Shown piece by piece: positions 25,466 to 33,433 of a stretch of DNA of 38,349 bases. Source of the DNA: Desulfurispora thermophila DSM 16022 (lineage in GTDB: Bacteria > Bacillota > Desulfotomaculia > Desulfotomaculales > Desulfurisporaceae). How positions within the stretch are numbered: the first letter of the stretch is position 1; each line of letters opens with the position of its first letter. The position numbers were made by a program, and so were the translations under genes. The notes under the pieces are model-generated. The model was not told the origin of the DNA and ran no database searches. It saw only the letters and a program-made list of their open reading frames with translations. The stretch lies in contig NZ_AQWN01000014.1 in the NCBI RefSeq assembly GCF_000376385.1, positions 1-38,349 on the forward strand, given 5' to 3'.

Positions 25466-27217
25466 TTGCGACGCACCAAGATTGTTTGTACAATAGGGCC
25501 GGCCAGTGAACGCGTTCCTACGTTGATCCGCATGATCAGGGCCGGCATGAATGTAGCCCGGTTAAATTTTTCCCATGGTACGCATGAAGACCATGCCCGG
25601 CGGATCGCGGCGGTCCGCGAAGCGGCGGCCAAAACCGGACAAAACGTAGCGTTGCTCCTGGATACAAAAGGCCCGGAAATCCGCCTGGGCTATTTGGAAC
25701 AGGAAAAAGTACTGCTGGAAGCGGGTAAAAAAGTTATTTTGACCACGGAGGATGTCAAGGGCACGGTGGAAATCCTGCCCGTTACATATAAAGGGTTGCC
25801 GCGCGATGTGGTGGAAGGAGATACTATTTTAATAGCTGACGGTCTGATTGAACTGCGTGTCACCGGTAAAAACCGCAAGCAGGTGGAATGCGAGGTGATC
25901 AGCGGGGGTGAAATTACCTCGCAAAAAGGAGTGAATTTGCCGGGTGTTAATGTCAACCTGCCCGCTTTGACCGAGAGGGATGTGGATGATATCCTCTTTG
26001 GTATCAAGCAGGGAATGGATATTATTGCTGCTTCCTTTATTCGCAAAGCCAATGACGTACTGGCCATCCGGCAAATTGTGGAAGAGTCGGGAGCCGATTT
26101 AGATATTATTGCCAAGATTGAGAGCCGGGAAGGCGTGGCCAATGTGGACGAAATCATCAAAGTAGCGGATGGCATCATGGTGGCGCGTGGCGATCTGGGG
26201 GTGGAAATCCCGGTGGAAGAAGTACCCCTGGTGCAGAAGAAGATTATTGAGAAGTGCAACCGGGCCGGCAAGCCGGTAATCACAGCCACCCAGATGCTGG
26301 AGTCCATGATCCAGCATCCCCGTCCCACCAGGGCGGAAGCCAGCGATGTGGCCAATGCCATTTTTGACGGAACCGATGCCATCATGCTCTCCGGTGAAAC
26401 GGCGGCCGGCAAATATCCGGTGGAAGCTGTGCAAACCATGGCCCGCATTGCAGAAAGAGCGGAATCTTCCCTGCAGTATGACGAGATCCTGCGCCGTAAA
26501 GCTGTGGCACTGGCCCGCACTGTGACCGACTCCATCAGCCATGCTACTTGCACCATTGCTGCCGATCTGGATGCGGCGGCCATCATCACCTCTACAGAAA
26601 CCGGTTATACCGCGAAAATGGTCAGTAAATACCGTCCCAAGGCGCCAATTATTGCCGTCACGCCGGATCAGTCGGTGTTGCGCAAACTGGCGTTGATCTG
26701 GGGTGTCCAGCCGTTGCTCATGCCCCGGGTGCAGGATACCGACAGCATGATCACAGCTGCTATTCAGGCTTCGCTGGATAGCGGTTATATCAGCCCCGGC
26801 GACCTGGTGGTAATTACCGCCGGGGTGCCGGTGGGGGTGCATGGTACTACCAACCTGATCAAGGTGCACACGGCCGGCGACATTCTGGCCCGGGGTACGG
26901 GAATTGGTCAAAAGGCTGTTACCGGTGTGGCCAGGGTTTGCCATAATATCAAAGAAGCACAGGAGAAGCTCCAGCCGGGTGATATATTAATCACAGAAGC
27001 TACCGACCGGGAGTATATCGGTATATTGGACAGAGCGGCCGCTCTGATCACCGAGGTAGGTGGTTTGACTTCTCATGCAGCCATAGTGGGACTGGAATTC
27101 GGTATTCCCACGGTGGTGGGAGTGGAGTGCGCTACAGCTTTGATTAAAGACGGGGAAGTTATTACTGTGGATGGCCAGCGGGGACTGGTCTACCGGGGTC
27201 AGGCCAGAGTGTTGTAG
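25466..27217 (+). CDS. pyk: Pyruvate kinase with C-terminal PEP-utiliser domain
   Basis: The 583-residue protein begins RRTKIVCTIGPAS, has the active-site region AKIESREGVANVDEI near 217 and MVARGDLGVEIP near 238, and MLSGETAAGKYP near 309. The allosteric C domain is followed by an extra C-terminal PEP-utilising mobile domain (about 500-583, GGLTSHAAIVG), as in Bacillus and Geobacillus enzymes. It makes pyruvate and ATP from phosphoenolpyruvate. I chose the TTG at 25466 (8 nt from gaaggag) over the GTG at 25457, which overlaps that site. Confidence 0.97.
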   Translation: MRRTKIVCTIGPASERVPTLIRMIRAGMNVARLNFSHGTHEDHARRIAAVREAAAKTGQNVALLLDTKGPEIRLGYLEQEKVLLEAGKKVILTTEDVKGTVEILPVTYKGLPRDVVEGDTILIADGLIELRVTGKNRKQVECEVISGGEITSQKGVNLPGVNVNLPALTERDVDDILFGIKQGMDIIAASFIRKANDVLAIRQIVEESGADLDIIAKIESREGVANVDEIIKVADGIMVARGDLGVEIPVEEVPLVQKKIIEKCNRAGKPVITATQMLESMIQHPRPTRAEASDVANAIFDGTDAIMLSGETAAGKYPVEAVQTMARIAERAESSLQYDEILRRKAVALARTVTDSISHATCTIAADLDAAAIITSTETGYTAKMVSKYRPKAPIIAVTPDQSVLRKLALIWGVQPLLMPRVQDTDSMITAAIQASLDSGYISPGDLVVITAGVPVGVHGTTNLIKVHTAGDILARGTGIGQKAVTGVARVCHNIKEAQEKLQPGDILITEATDREYIGILDRAAALITEVGGLTSHAAIVGLEFGIPTVVGVECATALIKDGEVITVDGQRGLVYRGQARVL

Positions 27218-27231
27218 GATCCTCATGTAAC

Positions 27232-27277
27232 AAATCACCTCTGCGTGGTTAACCTAAGCGCAGAGGTGATTTTATTG
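27232..27277 (+). terminator. 14-bp hairpin: pyk terminator that also holds the dedA ribosome-binding site
   Basis: aaatcacctctgcg (27232-27245) and cgcagaggtgattt (27259-27272) form a perfect 14-bp stem with a 13-nt loop containing ggttaacc, followed by ttttattg. The 3' arm includes agaggtgat, the only Shine-Dalgarno-like site for the next gene. Confidence 0.75.
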
Positions 27278-27883
27278 CTGGCGCAGGTGATTGATTGCCT
27301 GATTGAATTTGGTTGGTTGGCCCTGTTTCTGGGGGCCGTTATCGAAGCCCTGGGGCTGCCCTTTCCAGGTAGTGTAATGCTGGTATTTGCCGGTGTGTTG
27401 ATTAGCCGGGAACGTTTGGGTTTGGTTGCTGCTGTACTGGCAGCCGTGGTTGGTTATAATGTGGGCGGTGGGATCGCTTATTTTTTGGGCCGTTTTTTGG
27501 GGCACCCCTTAGGGGTTAGTGTTATGAAATGGTTAAAAATTGAACCGGAACAGCTGGAGCAGGGATTTAAGTATATGCAACGTTCGGCCGGTTACTATAT
27601 TTTGCTGGGCCATTTTTTGCCCATGTTCAGCAATCTGACGCCTTATCTGGCTGGAGTGAGCAGGGTACGAGCCGGCGTATTTTTTTTATATAATAGCGCA
27701 TTTGCTATAATCTGGGCGTTTATCTACATGGGGGCCGGCTTTTATTTCAGTAGCTACTGGGAAAGAGCGGCGCAATTTTTGCAAAGGCATATTTATAAGG
27801 TTGCAGTACTGGGGCTCGTATTGTATATAATGGTTGTATATTTGTTCAAGAAAAAGAAGGTTTTTTTAAAAAATAGCAAATAA
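27275..27883 (+). CDS. DedA-family membrane protein
   Basis: The product (about 202 residues) has four to five hydrophobic stretches and the DedA/SNARE-associated-like pattern: EALGLPFPGSVMLVFAGVL near residue 22, GYNVGGGIAYFLGRFLG near 52 and GHFLPMFSNLTPYLAGVSR near 108. DedA proteins flip or transport undecaprenyl phosphate or phospholipids, or keep membrane potential. The TTG at 27275, 6 nt after gaggtg, is my preferred start; an upstream GTG at 27245 lies inside the hairpin stem and has no ribosome-binding site. Confidence 0.85.
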   Translation: MLAQVIDCLIEFGWLALFLGAVIEALGLPFPGSVMLVFAGVLISRERLGLVAAVLAAVVGYNVGGGIAYFLGRFLGHPLGVSVMKWLKIEPEQLEQGFKYMQRSAGYYILLGHFLPMFSNLTPYLAGVSRVRAGVFFLYNSAFAIIWAFIYMGAGFYFSSYWERAAQFLQRHIYKVAVLGLVLYIMVVYLFKKKKVFLKNSK

Positions 27884-27909
27884 AACTTTGTTTTGGTGAG
27901 GTGGGAAAG

Positions 27910-28476
27910 ATGGTACATTTTATGGTAGGACAAACCCGGGTTGTTTTGTTGCAGGGGGACATCACCGAGCAGGACACGCAGGCCATTGTTAATGCGGCCA
28001 ACAGCCGCCTGGCCGGTGGTGGTGGTGTGGACGGAGCCATTCACCGGGCCGGCGGGCCCGCGATCATGGCCCAGTGCGACGAGATAAGAGCCCGCCAGGG
28101 CGGGTGCCCGACCGGGCAGGCAGTGCTGACCACTGGCGGGCGTTTGAAGGCACAATATGTAATTCACACCGTAGGTCCTATTTGGCGAGGTGGGGACCAT
28201 AACGAAGACCAGCTGTTGGCCAGCGCATATCAAAGCAGCTTGCGCCTGGCACTCCAGCACGGGATTAAATCAGTGGCTTTTCCTTCCATCAGCACCGGGG
28301 CATATGGTTTTCCCCTGGAGCGGGCGGCTGCGGTAGCTGTCCGGGCTGTGGAGGGCTTTCTCCTGGAGCAACCCTTGCAAGAGGTACGCTGGGTTTTGTT
28401 CAGCCAGCGTGATTTCCAGGCCTATTTACGGGCCTGGCAAGAGCGGGGATATCAGCAGGGAAAAAATGTCGAATAA
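27910..28476 (+). CDS. Macrodomain protein (ADP-ribose/O-acetyl-ADP-ribose hydrolase type)
   Basis: The 188-residue protein is a single macrodomain: LLQGDITEQD near 14, NAANSRLAGGGGVDGAIH near 30, TGQAVLTTGG near 72, VIHTVGPIW near 90 and PSISTGAYGFP near 135. Members of this MacroD/YmdB-like class remove ADP-ribose from proteins or deacetylate O-acetyl-ADP-ribose. The ATG at 27910 has gaggtg 6 nt upstream; a GTG at 27901 is less well placed. No ADP-ribosyltransferase is nearby. Confidence 0.92.
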   Translation: MVHFMVGQTRVVLLQGDITEQDTQAIVNAANSRLAGGGGVDGAIHRAGGPAIMAQCDEIRARQGGCPTGQAVLTTGGRLKAQYVIHTVGPIWRGGDHNEDQLLASAYQSSLRLALQHGIKSVAFPSISTGAYGFPLERAAAVAVRAVEGFLLEQPLQEVRWVLFSQRDFQAYLRAWQERGYQQGKNVE

Positions 28477-28532
28477 AGTCAATTTTGGTGCAGCATTTTT
28501 ATATGTAGCAGTCCCGTTTCAGTAGAGATAGA

Positions 28533-28541
28533 TGGTATAAT
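28533..28541 (+). promoter_or_regulatory. Extended -10 promoter for the HD-GYP gene
   Basis: tggtataat is a perfect extended -10 element (TGnTATAAT) about 55 bp before the gene. No good -35 box is seen at 17-18 bp, as is common for extended -10 promoters. Confidence 0.45.
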
Positions 28542-28595
28542 GGTATTCGGTATTGTAATCATTCCTATACAGATTATTGTTTTGAGGTGAAAGGC

Positions 28596-29723
28596 TTGCG
28601 CCGCGTACCTGTAACAGCCCTGCATGCGGGAATGAAGATAGCTCGCCCTGTGTACAGCGCTGGTGGACAGATGCTGCTCAGTGCCGGCCTGGAGTTGACC
28701 GAGCGGTATATTGAGCGTCTGGGAAAGCTGGGCATCAACTTTGTTTATGTGGAAGACGGGCTGTTGCCAGACCTGGAAGTGGACGATGTAATCAGTGATG
28801 AGACAAGAAGCCGGGCGCGTTCCCTGATGCGGGAACTGTTACAGTCCAGTACGGGTAAAAGGGTTGACATAAAAAGGTGTCTGCTTCTGAGCAAAGAAAT
28901 TCAGTCCGTAGTGGAGAATATTGTTGATGAATTGCTCGGCAATAAAAATTTGATCTTTGACATGATGGATATTCGTACGCACGACGATTACACTTTTGCG
29001 CACAGTGTAAATGTCGGTGTTCTGGCCGTGATGGCGGGACTGGCCATGAAAATGCCCCGGGAGCGGCTTTTGCAGCTGGGCAAGGGGGCCATGTTGCATG
29101 ATATTGGTAAAATCGACTTGCCGCTCAGTATTTTAAACAAGCCAGGTAAATTGACGGAGGATGAGTTTGATCAGATAAAAAAGCACTGCCAGGTCGGTAT
29201 GCAAATTCTCAAGCACAGCGGATATGTAAATATTGTGGAGGCGGCGGTGGCGCTGCAACACCACGAGCGGTACGACGGTAGCGGTTATCCGGGTGGCCTG
29301 AGAGGTGAACAAATTCACTTGTTTTCGCGTATTACTTCAATTGCCGATGTCTATGATGCCATCACGTCCAACCGGGTTTACCGGCCGGCCTTCCCGCCCC
29401 ACGAGGCTTATGAGCTTCTGGCGGCCGGGGGCGGTAGTATGTTTGACTATGAGATTGTCCGGATTTTTATAGAAATAATAGCTCCTTATCCTTTGGGAAC
29501 CATTGTGGAACTGAGCAATGGAGAGATAGCTGCCGTGGTGGAAAACATTCCCGGTTTCAACCTCTACCCCCGCGTGCGGGTGCTATTTGATCCTTACGGG
29601 CAAGAGGTGGGCGAGATGAAAGAATATTTCCTGGCCAGGCAGCGGGATATTGTAATCCACAAGGTAATCGATGACGTTTTTAAGTATGTAAAAGAGAGGT
29701 CAGCACAAAAAAAGTCAGGTTGA
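28596..29723 (+). CDS. HD-GYP domain protein, probable cyclic-di-GMP phosphodiesterase
   Basis: The 375-residue protein has an N-terminal domain typical of these proteins (VPVTALHAGMKIARPVY onward, about 1-95), then an HD-GYP domain: HSVNVGVLAVMAG near 140, HDIGKIDLPLSILNKPGKLT near 168 and HHERYDGSGYPGGL near 226, then IADVYDAITSNRVYR. The HD and GYP motifs are intact, so it should hydrolyse cyclic di-GMP. TTG 28596, 6 nt after gaggtg, is preferred over GTG 28587, which is part of that site. It converges with the UPF0280 gene. Confidence 0.93.
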   Translation: MRRVPVTALHAGMKIARPVYSAGGQMLLSAGLELTERYIERLGKLGINFVYVEDGLLPDLEVDDVISDETRSRARSLMRELLQSSTGKRVDIKRCLLLSKEIQSVVENIVDELLGNKNLIFDMMDIRTHDDYTFAHSVNVGVLAVMAGLAMKMPRERLLQLGKGAMLHDIGKIDLPLSILNKPGKLTEDEFDQIKKHCQVGMQILKHSGYVNIVEAAVALQHHERYDGSGYPGGLRGEQIHLFSRITSIADVYDAITSNRVYRPAFPPHEAYELLAAGGGSMFDYEIVRIFIEIIAPYPLGTIVELSNGEIAAVVENIPGFNLYPRVRVLFDPYGQEVGEMKEYFLARQRDIVIHKVIDDVFKYVKERSAQKKSG

Positions 29724-29734
29724 TATCGATATCA
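29721..29734. repeat. 14-bp perfect palindrome between two convergent stop codons
   Basis: tgatatcgatatca reads the same on both strands. Its first three bases are the stop of the HD-GYP gene and its last three, on the other strand, are the stop of the UPF0280 gene. caggttg copies flank it as a direct repeat. No T-run follows on either strand. Confidence 0.7.
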
Positions 29735-30478
29735 GGTTGGCAACGGACAAAGCCTTACCAACCCCTTGACTGCCAGTTGGTGGCCCAGAATAATCAGGGC
29801 ACCGGTGATACCGGGGATGCTCAAGGCAAAGTCCAGCGCTTTCTCTAAATCTTGCGCAGATTTGACCAGGTTGCCGGTGGCTGTGGCTACGGCATCGGCC
29901 AGCGGCGGGTCGGGAGAAATAACCACCACGGCGTCGGCTGAGCCAAAACTTAAAGAGTGACCTACAGAACCGGATGAGGTGCAAATGCCCAGGGGGCCGT
30001 CCTGCGGTTTCACTTCCAGGGCAATGCGGTTGCTTAGAGGAGAATTACCAGCGAATACGGCGATGCGCCGGGTGCGCCTGGTGCGGATAAAAATGTCGCC
30101 GCCATTTTCCACAATGAGGTCGCGGCTGTATTTGCCCAGGAAAAGGCCAATCTGCCAGGCGATGGTGCCGGCTACGGCGGCCATGGGTCCAACACCTGCT
30201 TTGGTGGCGGCGGTAGCCATACGGTGAGCGATGGGTGGTGCCCAGGCCGGAGGCTGGTAAGGATGCAAAGTGCGGGCGAAAAACGGGTCCTGTTTGATAT
30301 ATTCTTCCAGAGGGGAACGGCAGGCTATAACAGCCTGCCGTGTTTTTTCCGGTAGCCAGTGTTGAAAAGATTCTTTGCGTACTCCTATGTCCAGGTCGGT
30401 TTCCTGTACCTGAATGGTGAAATGTACTAAATCGGAGGATTGGTGCAGTTGCCGGTAGGTACGGTGATAGTAAGTCAT
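29732..30478 (-). CDS. UPF0280 (COG2122, ApbE-like) protein of homocysteine synthesis
   Basis: The 248-residue protein is a UPF0280 member, distantly ApbE-like, with AGVGPMAAVAGTIAWQIG near 95, VENGGDIFI near 122 and SSGSVGHSLSFGSADAV near 170. In Methanosarcina, COG2122 was genetically linked with COG1900 and a NIL-ferredoxin to sulfide-dependent homocysteine formation. Here all three are in one operon. The start ATG lies 1 bp after the ferredoxin stop codon. It may have a role in maturing the system by flavin transfer (inference from the ApbE-like fold). Confidence 0.88.
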   Translation of the reverse strand: MTYYHRTYRQLHQSSDLVHFTIQVQETDLDIGVRKESFQHWLPEKTRQAVIACRSPLEEYIKQDPFFARTLHPYQPPAWAPPIAHRMATAATKAGVGPMAAVAGTIAWQIGLFLGKYSRDLIVENGGDIFIRTRRTRRIAVFAGNSPLSNRIALEVKPQDGPLGICTSSGSVGHSLSFGSADAVVVISPDPPLADAVATATGNLVKSAQDLEKALDFALSIPGITGALIILGHQLAVKGLVRLCPLPT

Positions 30479-30479
30479 C

Positions 30480-30881
30480 TTACAATCGTACCTCCATTGC
30501 CTTCACCGGGCAGGCCCGCACGCACAGCTGGCAAACTACGCAGTCGTCGCTGTTGAAGCAAACTACCATTTCCGGGCGCTGGATGTGCAGGGCACCGGTG
30601 GGGCAGATGGCTGTGCAAGCACCGCAGGAGGTACATTTTTCTTCATTGCGCACTATTTCCTGGGTCAGGTCCTGTACAATAACGCCGCAGCTGCGCAGGT
30701 ATTCCAGTCCCCGGTCGTATTGTTCCCCGGTCAGCTCCAACACCATGGTACCCTCTTTTTGCGGGTTGACGTTTGCTTTAACAATATTTACCAACAGGTC
30801 ATAGTCTTTGACCAGGCGGTAGATTACAGGTTTATCTGAAATATCGGGGCCAAAGCGCAGGACTATTTTTCTGGGTGACAT
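30480..30881 (-). CDS. NIL domain plus 2[4Fe-4S] ferredoxin protein
   Basis: The 133-residue protein has an N-terminal NIL domain (about 1-75), a ligand-binding fold also found in methionine transporters, and two ferredoxin motifs (CTSCGACTAICPTGAL near 83 and CVVCQLCVRACPVKAM near 113). It probably delivers electrons or sulfur for homocysteine synthesis with the two neighbouring genes. aaaggagag lies upstream of the ATG. Confidence 0.92.
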   Translation of the reverse strand: MSPRKIVLRFGPDISDKPVIYRLVKDYDLLVNIVKANVNPQKEGTMVLELTGEQYDRGLEYLRSCGVIVQDLTQEIVRNEEKCTSCGACTAICPTGALHIQRPEMVVCFNSDDCVVCQLCVRACPVKAMEVRL

Positions 30882-30934
30882 CGGTCGCTCTCCTTTCTCT
30901 TGTTCGATATGCTCCGGGCGTCCGACTTTTATCC

Positions 30935-32137
30935 CTATTCCTTAGAATGGAGCGGTTTGCCGCACAGACCCGCTTCCGGTCCGGGTAATAGTTTTACCGG
31001 TTCTGTGAGCAGAAACTGGCCGCTGGCAATCCAATCTTTCAGGATAGCGGCAATCTTTTTGGCCCGCGGGTAACTGGATAGCGGGGCGGTTGGCACTTCC
31101 TTGCCCTGTACATTTATTTTTCCCGACTTGAGCTCGGCGTAACTGACATAACCCAGGTTGCCGGGCTGCCGGTTGGGATAAGCTTCACTGTAGTCCACAA
31201 TGGGGGCGTATAGATCCCTGTCTGTGGCTGCGGCATAGAGAGTGATTTCCTCGTTTAATAGAGGAATGGGTACACCAATGCCTACGGATAGGGTGGCCCC
31301 ATAACCCAGATAACTGGTTCCCACCAGCCATTCCGGACTCATTTGTTTTAAGTCGCCGATTACAGCCAGGGTACCGCCGGCCGGACCGCAATCGTTGCCG
31401 GCACTGTCCTTTTGGATGGCAGGGAAATGCTGGGTGCCGTGCCAGGCTACATAACCAATCCCACCGCCCAGGAAAATGCGGGTGCCAATGCCAATGGTTT
31501 TAAAATGAGGGTCTTTGAGCAACGGGCTGAGCTGTCCCGATGTAGAATAGTGCGCGTTGCCCAGGTTTGGTTTGAGCATGCCCATATATGTGTATATGGT
31601 CTTGTTGCCCAGGTTGACTGCGCAGTTGTAGTTCTGGTAAGCATTGCGCGGGTTGAAAAGGATGGCCTCGTTGATGTCGCTTAATGTGATGGTGGTTTCC
31701 AGCTGCCGGCGGGGGTAGCAGTCGGTGCCGTAGCTGATTGCTCTCAGTTTTACCGGTTTACCTGCTACCAGGTCCTGAATGACATGACCGCCACCATAAC
31801 GGAACTCACCGGGATAGTTGCTGTTTAAGGGGTCGTCTTCCGGCAGTTCGGTAGCGCCGATATAGGCATCCACAGCGGCAATGCCGGCATAGGCGGGGAC
31901 GCCGTTCAGCCAAACTTTTTGCATTTTCATCCGCGGCTGGGAATGGCCAAAATTCAGGAAAGCGCCCGAAGAGCACATGGGGGCGAAGGTACCAGTAGTG
32001 ACCACGTCTACTTCCCGGGTGGCGCGGCTAATGCCTTTTTCCTCAACAATTTGAATCAATTCTTCCGCTGTGACCACCACAGCTTTGCCGGCCTTGATCT
32101 TGGCATTAATTTCGGCATATGTTTTCTCCAGGCTCAT
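30935..32137 (-). CDS. Homocysteine biosynthesis protein (DUF39/COG1900)
   Basis: The 400-residue protein belongs to the DUF39/HcyBio family, with CSSGAFLNFGHSQPRMKM near 54 (the cysteine is a candidate catalytic residue) and GGGIGYVAWHGTQHFPAI near 224. The family member MA1821 of Methanosarcina acetivorans is required for making homocysteine from aspartate semialdehyde and sulfide without O-acetyl- or O-succinylhomoserine. It is the first gene behind a SAM-I riboswitch, which fits a methionine-pathway role. gggaggg precedes the ATG. Confidence 0.93.
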   Translation of the reverse strand: MSLEKTYAEINAKIKAGKAVVVTAEELIQIVEEKGISRATREVDVVTTGTFAPMCSSGAFLNFGHSQPRMKMQKVWLNGVPAYAGIAAVDAYIGATELPEDDPLNSNYPGEFRYGGGHVIQDLVAGKPVKLRAISYGTDCYPRRQLETTITLSDINEAILFNPRNAYQNYNCAVNLGNKTIYTYMGMLKPNLGNAHYSTSGQLSPLLKDPHFKTIGIGTRIFLGGGIGYVAWHGTQHFPAIQKDSAGNDCGPAGGTLAVIGDLKQMSPEWLVGTSYLGYGATLSVGIGVPIPLLNEEITLYAAATDRDLYAPIVDYSEAYPNRQPGNLGYVSYAELKSGKINVQGKEVPTAPLSSYPRAKKIAAILKDWIASGQFLLTEPVKLLPGPEAGLCGKPLHSKE

Positions 32138-32183
32138 GTCAAAATCCCTCCCAAATCCCGTGCTCTTCCCGATTTCTCAGTAG

Positions 32184-32218
32184 AGAATAAAAAAACCTCT
32201 TTCTGATGAAAAGAGGTT
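32184..32218 (-). terminator. Riboswitch-controlled intrinsic terminator
   Basis: On the minus strand a 9-bp stem (aacctcttt with aaagaggtt, 7-nt loop) is followed by a run of T. Its 5' arm (cctctt) can instead pair with aagagg at the 3' end of the SAM-I P1 helix, the expected antiterminator. Confidence 0.9.
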
Positions 32219-32234
32219 GGCAAAAATGCTTTTC

Positions 32235-32370
32235 CTCTTATCTCTCAGAAGAATAAGTGAAATATTCTCCTGCAGGAATTAGCACCATGCTCGCACTGCC
32301 TGCCTGGTGGCTCGCGCCAGCTGGTTGCCGGGCTTCATCGGGCCAGTCCCTCCGCCGCTCCGGATAAGAG
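32235..32370 (-). ncRNA. SAM-I (S-box) riboswitch
   Basis: Read on the minus strand: P1 is closed by ctcttatc (32370-32363) and gataagag (32242-32235), a perfect 8-bp helix. Between them lie the S-box signatures ggagggactggcccgatgaa, cccggcaacc, gtgctaattcc and tgagagataagag. Binding of S-adenosylmethionine stabilises P1, frees the terminator at 32184-32218 and stops transcription of the homocysteine operon. Confidence 0.95.
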
Positions 32371-32400
32371 CACTTCGTCAATATTAAATTACTGCACTCT

Positions 32401-32429
32401 AGTTTAACAACTGTTGCCCGGTTTGTCAA
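32401..32429 (-). promoter_or_regulatory. Sigma-A promoter of the SAM-I riboswitch and homocysteine operon
   Basis: On the minus strand, a consensus ttgaca (32429-32424) is 17 bp from taaact (32406-32401). The start point near 32394 is about 25 nt before the P1 helix. It overlaps the last few bases of sigK. Confidence 0.7.
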
Positions 32430-33136
32430 TGCAATATATTTGCCCTATTTAAATGTTCTGTCAGGCGTTGCAAAGCGCGCTTTTCGATGCGGGAAACATA
32501 TGAGCGGGAAATGCCCATTTTTTGGGCAATTTCTCTCTGGGTGAAGCACACACCGTTGGTTAACCCAAAGCGCAGGGCCAGCACCTGCTGCTCTTGAAAA
32601 GGCAACTCTGCCAGTTTGTTACGGATGATTTCCCGGGTAACATTGGTATTGATCTGTTCAGGAACGCTGTCGGCCGGTGTGCCCAGAATATCAATCAGGC
32701 ATAATTCATGACCTTCTTTGTCCTGCCCGATAGGATCGTATAGTGAACATTCATGACGCTTTTTCTTTCTGCTGCGGAAGTACATGAGTATCTCATTTTC
32801 AATGCAGCGAGAAGCATATGTGGCCAGACGGGTGGTTTTGTCCGGTCGGTAGGTGTTGATGGCCTTGATGAGACCTATGGTGCCGATCGAAATCAAGTCA
32901 TCAAAGTCTTCACTGCGGTCATCAAATTTTTTAATAATGTGGGCGACGAGGCGCAGGTTGTGTTCAATTAGAACCTGCCTGGCCTGTTGGTTTCCCTGTA
33001 GTGCCTGTTCCAGATAGTCTTGCTCTTCTTTTTCATTCAGTGGTCTGGGAAAACTGTTTTGAGCAATGTGGGAGACAAGCATTACCAGGCCGTGTACCAG
33101 GGACAGTAAAGCCAGTGCCCACACCCCAGCCAGCAT
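32426..33136 (-). CDS. sigK: Sporulation sigma factor SigK, uninterrupted pro-form
   Basis: The 236-residue protein is the late mother-cell sigma factor. The N-terminal pro-sequence (about 1-25, hydrophobic, LLSLVHGLVMLVSHIAQN before FPRPL) is the part cut by SpoIVFB in Bacillus. Region 2 is IEHNLRLVAHIIKKF to CIENEILMYFRSRKK, with a sigma-K/E-like DPIGQDKEG sequence after it; region 4 ends SRSYVSRIEKRALQRL. The gene is whole; no skin element splits it. aggggggaa precedes the ATG. Confidence 0.95.
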   Translation of the reverse strand: MLAGVWALALLSLVHGLVMLVSHIAQNSFPRPLNEKEEQDYLEQALQGNQQARQVLIEHNLRLVAHIIKKFDDRSEDFDDLISIGTIGLIKAINTYRPDKTTRLATYASRCIENEILMYFRSRKKKRHECSLYDPIGQDKEGHELCLIDILGTPADSVPEQINTNVTREIIRNKLAELPFQEQQVLALRFGLTNGVCFTQREIAQKMGISRSYVSRIEKRALQRLTEHLNRANILH

Positions 33137-33172
33137 AGATTTCCCCCCTTATCTTGCCTGAAAAGGTTTTAC

Positions 33173-33180
33173 ATTATATG
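33173..33180 (-). promoter_or_regulatory. Possible sporulation-type -10 element of sigK
   Basis: On the minus strand catataat lies about 36 bp before the sigK start. It resembles sigma-E/sigma-K -10 boxes (CATA with A/T-rich end) and contains a perfect TATAAT; no good -35 box for any of the three sigma factors was found. Confidence 0.3.
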
Positions 33181-33221
33181 AGCAGGAGGGTGCAGTTTGT
33201 GCCTGTACAACTCACAAAAAT

Positions 33222-33247
33222 AAAAAAACACCGCCCGGTGGCGATGT
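33222..33247 (-). terminator. Terminator of the tRNA operon
   Basis: On the minus strand acatcgcc pairs with ggcggtgt (8 bp with one G-U, 4-nt loop), followed by ttttttt. It lies 14 bp after tRNA-Gln and would also isolate sigK from the tRNA promoter. Confidence 0.9.
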
Positions 33248-33260
33248 TTTGGGTAAATTG

Positions 33261-33335
33261 TGGCTGGGGCGGCTGGATTCGAACCAACGCATGGCGGGTC
33301 CAAAGCCCGCTGCCTTACCGCTTGGCTACGCCCCA
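33261..33335 (-). tRNA. trnQ: tRNA-Gln (anticodon TTG)
   Basis: Cloverleaf on the minus strand with acceptor tggggcg/cgcccca, anticodon loop ctttgga (TTG), T-arm ggttcgaatcc and encoded CCA. It is the last of four tRNAs. Confidence 0.95.
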
Positions 33336-33341
33336 ACTTGC

Positions 33342-33427
33342 TGGTGGAGGGGGCAGGATTCGAACCTGCGAAGGCGTCCGCCGGCAGATTTACAGTCTGC
33401 TCCCTTTGACCACTCGGGAACCCCTCC
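33342..33427 (-). tRNA. trnY: tRNA-Tyr (anticodon GTA)
   Basis: This 86-nt minus-strand gene has the long variable arm of bacterial class II tRNA, acceptor ggagggg/ccccctcc, anticodon loop in cagactgtaaatctg (GTA) and encoded CCA. Confidence 0.95.
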
Positions 33428-33433
33428 GGAAAA

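Noticed and set aside
25690-26589. 299-codon minus-strand frame opposite pyk
   Set aside because: Serine-rich antisense shadow without domain signatures.
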